DNA from: Winogradskyella flava
Lineage (GTDB): Bacteria; Bacteroidota; Bacteroidia; Flavobacteriales; Flavobacteriaceae
NCBI RefSeq assembly: GCF_014243395.1
Contig: NZ_JACLCP010000005.1
Coordinates: 186,001-250,000 of the forward strand
DNA length: 64,000 nucleotides
Direction: 5' to 3'
The first letter of the stretch is position 1; the number at the start of each line of letters is the position of its first letter. Of the stretch, positions 59,618-64,000 are shown one piece after another. Under the pieces are notes generated by a model. That model made no database searches. It had not been told where the DNA came from and was given only the letters and a program-made list of their open reading frames with translations. The translations under genes and the position numbers were made by a program.

Positions 59618-60355
59618 TTAAAGAATTTGTTGCAAGAATAGAATAACTGACAAGCAGATTAGAAGTAAACCGAGAATTTTATAGAATAGTTCATTTGTCT
59701 TATTAAAAAGAGCATTACCAAAAATTAAGGCAATAGATGCTAAGGGAATAATCCCTAGGCTAAAAATAAATTCTTCTTTTAATATTCCGTAAGATGTAAT
59801 TAATCCTGTTAGCCTACCAATACCCTCAAAAAGTAGAGTAAGGACAATCAATTGTTTTTGATTAGTAGAATTCTTTGTAAGAAAAAGCGACCCAACTACA
59901 TAAAAAGGTCCACCGACACCTGTTATCCCTCCAAATATTCCTCCTGTAATAATAACAGTTAAACCCAGAATAGGTTTCCTTTCTTTTAGCTTTTCAATAT
60001 TATTCTTCCCTAAAAGATAAATTCCAGAAAGTACAGATGCTGTTATAATTAAATAAGTTAATAGTTGCGAATATCCCTGAAATAAATAATTTGAAATTAA
60101 TGAAACTATAAAAAGAATAATTAATAAGCCAATCCTTTTGAATAAAATCTCAGATACTGCGGTTTTGTTAAGATATAATAAAAATAATGATAATATAATA
60201 TCAATAATTGAGCTGATGTAGATAATTCTTATTGGAGATAAAAATAAAGAGCCCAAGGAGATAAATATTAACGCATTCCCAAATCCGCTGTAACCCTTTA
60301 TGAAATAAGCAATTATAGCTGCACATAAAATAATTAAATATATAGATGATTCCAT
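59618..60355 (-). CDS. TauE/SafE-family permease
   Basis: 245 residues, about seven to eight helices. IAYFIKGYSGFGNALIFISL near the N-terminus and the second repeat GGIFGGITGVGGPFYVVGSL are TauE/SafE signatures (GxGGGxxxxP type). The family exports sulfite, sulfoacetate or related C2 sulfonates, or other anions. Middle gene of the operon: 2 bases after the binding-protein-like gene and 6 bases before the sulfotransferase gene, which links it to sulfur-ester or sulfonate chemistry by context. Confidence 0.88.
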   Translation of the reverse strand: MESSIYLIILCAAIIAYFIKGYSGFGNALIFISLGSLFLSPIRIIYISSIIDIILSLFLLYLNKTAVSEILFKRIGLLIILFIVSLISNYLFQGYSQLLTYLIITASVLSGIYLLGKNNIEKLKERKPILGLTVIITGGIFGGITGVGGPFYVVGSLFLTKNSTNQKQLIVLTLLFEGIGRLTGLITSYGILKEEFIFSLGIIPLASIALIFGNALFNKTNELFYKILGLLLICLSVILFLQQIL

Positions 60356-60357
60356 TT

Positions 60358-61659
60358 CTAATAACTGGATTTTCCACCAAATTCTTCAACCCAAAATTTT
60401 ATCCATCTTTCATTGGTTACAAAGTCTTTGTTGTTGTTTTCTAATGGATACTCTCTAATCTTAATTTTTCTTCTGATGAACATTTCATTTAAATAATCTG
60501 CGCTGGGAAATCCAGAAATCGTCATGGCTTTATAAGCTTCTTTGTTCAAATTCCTAAAATCAACTCTTAGCAAAGGATATAGATGATTCTCTAATAATTC
60601 TTTTTGAGCAAAATCAGAAAGCGCGTAGTTACTAATTAATTGTACAATATCATTAGTTGATACTTTACTCTTTTTAATGTATTCCATTCCGTTTTTTGTT
60701 AGGCCTATGCATCTTACGAAAGCTATGGCTCCTTCATCTAGTATAATACTCCCCACTTTATCATTATTATTGGCAAAAAAACTTTTGGATCGTTTTGTTG
60801 GTCGATGCCACTCTCCACCACCTGGAATTATCCAAACATCACCATCGTTTAAATCTTGTTTTAATCGCTTGAAACCTTTATTGCCCCAATAGAATTTATT
60901 TACACCTTTTTTCAATTTTAATAAATGTTCACAAAGATTTTGAAATTGTGTCTCATTTAGTTGATAAGGATCACTATGCCCAAGCGATAAGCTTATAATT
61001 CCCATTGTTGGTAAATACCAATCCCATATTCCAATTTTCCTTTCTCTATAGAGTCTTTTAGTAAACTCTGAATCTCCAAAAAAAATCTCTTTAAGACTAT
61101 GAATATGATTGGGAACTGCTTCTGTATTTATTGATATACTATTCGTGCCGAAAGCTATAGGTAAGCCATATTCAACTGATTCATACTTCGGATATAGATA
61201 GTAAGGAATTGAAGAATTCACGTTACTTATTGTCAAGCCAATATCACTAATTGGAACTAAACTATTTTGATTTTTTAATTCTAAAAGTCTTGGAGTTGCT
61301 TCTATGTCAAAAATTATAAGGTGAGGATTAATTTTATCTAATTCCTTAAAGAGATCTTGACCATAATAATCAGTAGTTTCTAGTTTTATATTTAGTAGTT
61401 TTCTTATACTGTTTTTATATTTTTTAAAATGTTTCGAAAATCCGGCCCACCCTAATAGTATTATATTTGCTTTTATGCTTTTTCCTCCAGTCTTGTAGAT
61501 ATAATAATAAGTTGCAATAAATAAAGGCAAACCCAAAGACCAATAGAAAATAGATTCAGAAAAGCTCCAGTTGTATTCTTTGATTATTAATTGTATGACG
61601 AACATCCAGCATCCAGCTAGGAAAGCAATTATACTCTGAATTAATTCTTGACTTTTCAT
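60358..61659 (-). CDS. Membrane-tethered protein with periplasmic solute-binding-like fold
   Basis: 433 residues. Two N-terminal membrane segments (IQSIIAFLAGCWMFVIQLII, IFYWSLGLPLFIATYYYIYK) then a domain of about 370 residues resembling type II periplasmic binding proteins of the PotD/spermidine group: LILLGWAGF-like IILLGWAGFSKHF, NPHLIIFDIEATPRLLE, YGLPIAFGTNSISINTEAVP, GIWDWYLPTMGIISLSLGHS and GDVWIIPGGGEWHRPT. The membrane tether instead of a cleaved signal, and the absence of ABC transporter genes, suggest a sensor or substrate-delivery role for the TauE-like permease. First gene of the operon; family not certain. Confidence 0.7.
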   Translation of the reverse strand: MKSQELIQSIIAFLAGCWMFVIQLIIKEYNWSFSESIFYWSLGLPLFIATYYYIYKTGGKSIKANIILLGWAGFSKHFKKYKNSIRKLLNIKLETTDYYGQDLFKELDKINPHLIIFDIEATPRLLELKNQNSLVPISDIGLTISNVNSSIPYYLYPKYESVEYGLPIAFGTNSISINTEAVPNHIHSLKEIFFGDSEFTKRLYRERKIGIWDWYLPTMGIISLSLGHSDPYQLNETQFQNLCEHLLKLKKGVNKFYWGNKGFKRLKQDLNDGDVWIIPGGGEWHRPTKRSKSFFANNNDKVGSIILDEGAIAFVRCIGLTKNGMEYIKKSKVSTNDIVQLISNYALSDFAQKELLENHLYPLLRVDFRNLNKEAYKAMTISGFPSADYLNEMFIRRKIKIREYPLENNNKDFVTNERWIKFWVEEFGGKSSY

Positions 61660-61720
61660 CCTTTACTTTTGGCATTAAAAAATTAGTAATAAGCAATATA
61701 GAATTTAAAATAAAGAAATA

Positions 61721-61750
61721 AAAAAAGGAACCGTTATTAGCGATTCCTTT
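61721..61750 (-). terminator. Terminator after lysS
   Basis: AAAGGAACCG (61724-61733) pairs with CGATTCCTTT (61741-61750), one mismatch, loop of 7; on the minus strand a run of at least six T follows. It lies 25 bases beyond the lysS stop and isolates the downstream operon. Confidence 0.8.
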
Positions 61751-61774
61751 CGGTATAATGATCAAAATTCTAGT

Positions 61775-63463
61775 TTAAACTACTTCAACAAACAAGCCTT
61801 CCTCGGTTTTTTCAACCTTGGTCAAACCATGTTTGCCTAAACCTTTAATACCTTTGTCCCAACCTTTATTACTTAAACCAGATTGTGATTTTAAATCACT
61901 TAATACCATGCGCTTTTGAGATTTTAAAACCTCAAAGATTGCTTTTTCATTATCACTTAAAGTCACCTGCTTTTTCTCTGGTCGCATCTGTGGAAAGAAC
62001 AATACTTCCTGTATACTTTGATTATTAGTTAAGAACATGATTAAGCGGTCCATACCAATTCCCATTCCAGAGGTTGGGGGCATACCATATTCAAGCGACC
62101 TTAAGAAGTCGTAATCAATAGTACCTGTAGCTTCATCATCACCTTTCTTAGCTAATTCCAATTGATGCTCAAAACGTTCACGTTGATCTATTGGATCATT
62201 CAATTCAGAATAGGCATTTGCGATTTCTTTGCCACACACCATCAGTTCAAAACGTTCTGTCAATTCACGATTTTCACGATGCTCCTTACACAATGGACTC
62301 ATCTCTTTTGGGTAATCTGTAATAAATGTTGGTTGTATATAGCTGCCCTCGCATTTTTCTCCAAAAATCTCATCGATGAGCTTGCCTTTACCCATGGTAC
62401 TATCAACTTCGATTCCCATGTTTTTAGCAGCAGCTCTTATGTCATCTTCAGATTTGTCGTAGATGTCAAACCCTGTAAATTCCAATATGGAATCACGCAT
62501 GGTAATGCGCTTATAAGGTGCTTTGAAATCGATTTTATGTTCTCCAAATGTGGCTTTAGTAGTCCCGTTAACGACAACAGCACAATGTTCCAATAACTTT
62601 TCACAGAAATCCATCATCCAGTTATAGTCCTTGTAGGCCACGTAGATTTCCATGGCTGTAAACTCAGGATTATGGGTCCTGTCCATACCTTCGTTTCTAA
62701 AGTTTTTTGAAAATTCATAAACACCATCAAAACCTCCAACGATTAATCGCTTTAGGTAGAGTTCATTGGCAATACGCATATACAATGGAATGTCTAAACT
62801 ATTATGATGCGTAACAAACGGTCTAGCTGCAGCGCCACCAGCAATAGGTTGTAGTATAGGTGTCTCAACTTCAAAATAACCAGAATCATTAAAAAATTGC
62901 CGCATTGCATTAAACAACTTCGTGCGTTTTACAAAGACGTCTTTTACATGCGGATTTACAGCCAAATCGGCATAACGTTGTCTATAACGTTGCTCAGGGT
63001 CTGTAAAAGCATCGTAGGTTATGCCATCTTTTTGCTTGGGAATCGGCAAAGGTTTTAGGGCCTTACTTAACAGCTTAAAATTCTTAACCATCACAGTTTT
63101 CTCGCCAACTTTGGTGGTGAACAACTCACCTTCAATACCAACGAAATCACCTAAATCGATAAGTTTTTTAAAAACATCGCTATACAATGATTTGTCGTCT
63201 CCAGGACAAATTTCATCTCTATTAAAATACACTTGAATGCGCCCTTCACTATCTTGTAATTGTGCAAAAGATGCTTTTCCTTGAACATTAATGGCCATTA
63301 GACGACCAGCGATAATAACCTGTTTATCCTCTTCAAAATCAGATTTTATCTGTTTGGATGTATGATCTACAGGAAATAAATCGGCTGGATAAGGATTAAT
63401 TCCTAATGCACGTAATTTGTCTAACTTTTCGCGGCGTACTAGTTCTTGTTCTGAAAGTTGCAT
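61775..63463 (-). CDS. lysS: Lysyl-tRNA synthetase (class II) with C-terminal winged-helix-like extension
   Basis: 562 residues. The OB-fold anticodon-binding domain is at about 45-145 (VIIAGRLMAINVQGKASFAQ). The class II core is at about 160-495: motif 1 VNPHVKDVFVKRTKLFNAMR, motif 2 FRNEGMDRTHNPEFTAMEIY, motif 3 GMPPTSGMGIGMDRLIMF. Bacterial LysS usually ends near 500; the extra 65 residues (LSDNEKAIFEVLKSQKRMVL, GLSNKGWDKGIKGLGKHGLT) look like a winged helix. This extension is expected in flavobacterial LysS. A minus-strand TAATTTTG lies 20 bases before the ATG. Confidence 0.97.
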   Translation of the reverse strand: MQLSEQELVRREKLDKLRALGINPYPADLFPVDHTSKQIKSDFEEDKQVIIAGRLMAINVQGKASFAQLQDSEGRIQVYFNRDEICPGDDKSLYSDVFKKLIDLGDFVGIEGELFTTKVGEKTVMVKNFKLLSKALKPLPIPKQKDGITYDAFTDPEQRYRQRYADLAVNPHVKDVFVKRTKLFNAMRQFFNDSGYFEVETPILQPIAGGAAARPFVTHHNSLDIPLYMRIANELYLKRLIVGGFDGVYEFSKNFRNEGMDRTHNPEFTAMEIYVAYKDYNWMMDFCEKLLEHCAVVVNGTTKATFGEHKIDFKAPYKRITMRDSILEFTGFDIYDKSEDDIRAAAKNMGIEVDSTMGKGKLIDEIFGEKCEGSYIQPTFITDYPKEMSPLCKEHRENRELTERFELMVCGKEIANAYSELNDPIDQRERFEHQLELAKKGDDEATGTIDYDFLRSLEYGMPPTSGMGIGMDRLIMFLTNNQSIQEVLFFPQMRPEKKQVTLSDNEKAIFEVLKSQKRMVLSDLKSQSGLSNKGWDKGIKGLGKHGLTKVEKTEEGLFVEVV

Positions 63464-63482
63464 TCTCGTTATTTTAGAAATG

Positions 63483-63490
63483 CAAAATTA
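63483..63490 (-). promoter_or_regulatory. -7 element of lysS
   Basis: On the minus strand TAATTTTG matches TAnnTTTG, 20 bases before the lysS ATG. Confidence 0.5.
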
Positions 63491-63520
63491 CATTATTTGA
63501 TAGAATTGGCGAACTGCTAT

Positions 63521-64000
63521 TTAATTTGATTTTAATGTGGCTATATTTTTCTGAATTTGTTCATTTTTAGGATCTAATTTCAACGCTTTTTTATAAAGCT
63601 TTAAGGCTTTTTTAATGTCACCATTAACATAGAATTTATTTGCTAAACTGCTGTAAGTTCTAGGTTCTTTAGGAAAGAGTTTTGTGTTGAATTTTAAAAC
63701 TTCTATTGCTTCTTTCTTTCTATCGGTCGTAAAAAGAATGTGAGCGTAAGTGTTTAATTCAGATATGCTTTTTAAATTGTCTTTGTATTTTTTGAAAATT
63801 TGCTTTTTATTCTTGTTAAAACCTTTTAAGCCTTTAGTCTTTAAAATATTGTCAACTGCAGTAACAATCTGATAATTGGATTTGTAGTTGTTGACAGTTA
63901 CAATATTCTCGATGTCTTCTTCAAAACTGTTAACGGGATGTTCTACAATTCGGTTAACTTCCTTACCGTTTTTATAAAAAATTACTATTGGCACTCTGTG
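63521..64000 (-). CDS. Thioredoxin-fold/TPR protein, 5' part missing
   Basis: The minus-strand frame runs off the window end; the GTG at 63994 is inside it. The first visible residues RVPIVIFYKNGKEVNRIVEH contain the cis-Pro (VP) strand and FYKNGK turn of a thioredoxin fold. After a linker comes a helical region with TPR units (ELNTYAHILFTTDRKKEAIE, YSSLANKFYVNGDIKKALKL, YKKALKLDPKNEQIQKNIAT). About 160 residues are present; the CxxC region would be upstream and is not visible. Probably exported or membrane-associated redox protein; uncertain. Confidence 0.75.
   Translation of the reverse strand, partial: HRVPIVIFYKNGKEVNRIVEHPVNSFEEDIENIVTVNNYKSNYQIVTAVDNILKTKGLKGFNKNKKQIFKKYKDNLKSISELNTYAHILFTTDRKKEAIEVLKFNTKLFPKEPRTYSSLANKFYVNGDIKKALKLYKKALKLDPKNEQIQKNIATLKSN

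Overview
The window is a low-GC chromosome segment from a member of the Flavobacteriaceae (Bacteroidota), probably marine. Support comes from gldB/gldC gliding genes, a type IX secretion C-terminal sorting domain, fused E1 alpha/beta of a branched-chain 2-oxoacid dehydrogenase, TAnnTTTG-type -7 promoter elements, little Shine-Dalgarno use, and a DnaG whose zinc ligands are replaced. The genus is not determined. There are no tRNA or rRNA genes, CRISPR arrays, prophage or classical IS elements.

Layout. 1-7 kb: a truncated membrane protein, a putative outer-membrane barrel protein, dnaG, an orphan LuxR-type response regulator, nadE and gldB-gldC. 7-11 kb: three paralogous secreted proteins of unknown function with a decayed TfoX-like gene among them, then a DUF4230 protein and a rhodanese. 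11.5-26.8 kb: a phenylacetate (paa) catabolic cluster led by a TetR regulator with a perfect 20-bp operator: paaE-A-B-C-D-G, a Thr/Ser dehydratase, paaH-I, an orphan secreted protein, paaJ, a GIY-YIG gene, an SDR, paaZ, a second GIY-YIG gene, a paaF-like crotonase and paaY. No phenylacetate-CoA ligase (paaK) is present. 26.9-33.6 kb: a membrane-anchored MutS-like ATPase, then an Lrp regulator divergent from E2, ilvE and E1, a branched-chain amino acid degradation block.

33.7-46.9 kb: bestrophin, cold-shock protein, SulP transporter, DUF5522-hutU-DUF4136, a large T9SS-secreted protein, an ACC-deaminase-like enzyme, a LysM glucosaminidase and hemL. 47-54.5 kb: two small Spy/LTXXQ-like periplasmic proteins, a large helical protein, several small membrane proteins, two tandem alpha/beta hydrolases and a secreted alpha/alpha-toroid protein. 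54.5-64 kb: a zinc metalloprotease lipoprotein, a diheme cytochrome lipoprotein, a compact AT-rich three-gene operon (sulfotransferase, TauE/SafE permease, membrane-tethered solute-binding-like protein), lysS and the 3' part of a thioredoxin/TPR gene.

The most unusual signal is a family of short hairpin repeats packed into the paa-bkd region. Many have a stem of about 7 bp, a GAAA-type loop and a TCTCA-like foot. Both GIY-YIG genes are bracketed by two such hairpins whose feet face the gene, like terminal inverted repeats. One repeat is nested in another, two have been captured in frame in the E2 linker, and a 44-bp perfect palindrome overlaps the paaZ stop codon. Together these suggest a mobile repeat system that may use a GIY-YIG nuclease.
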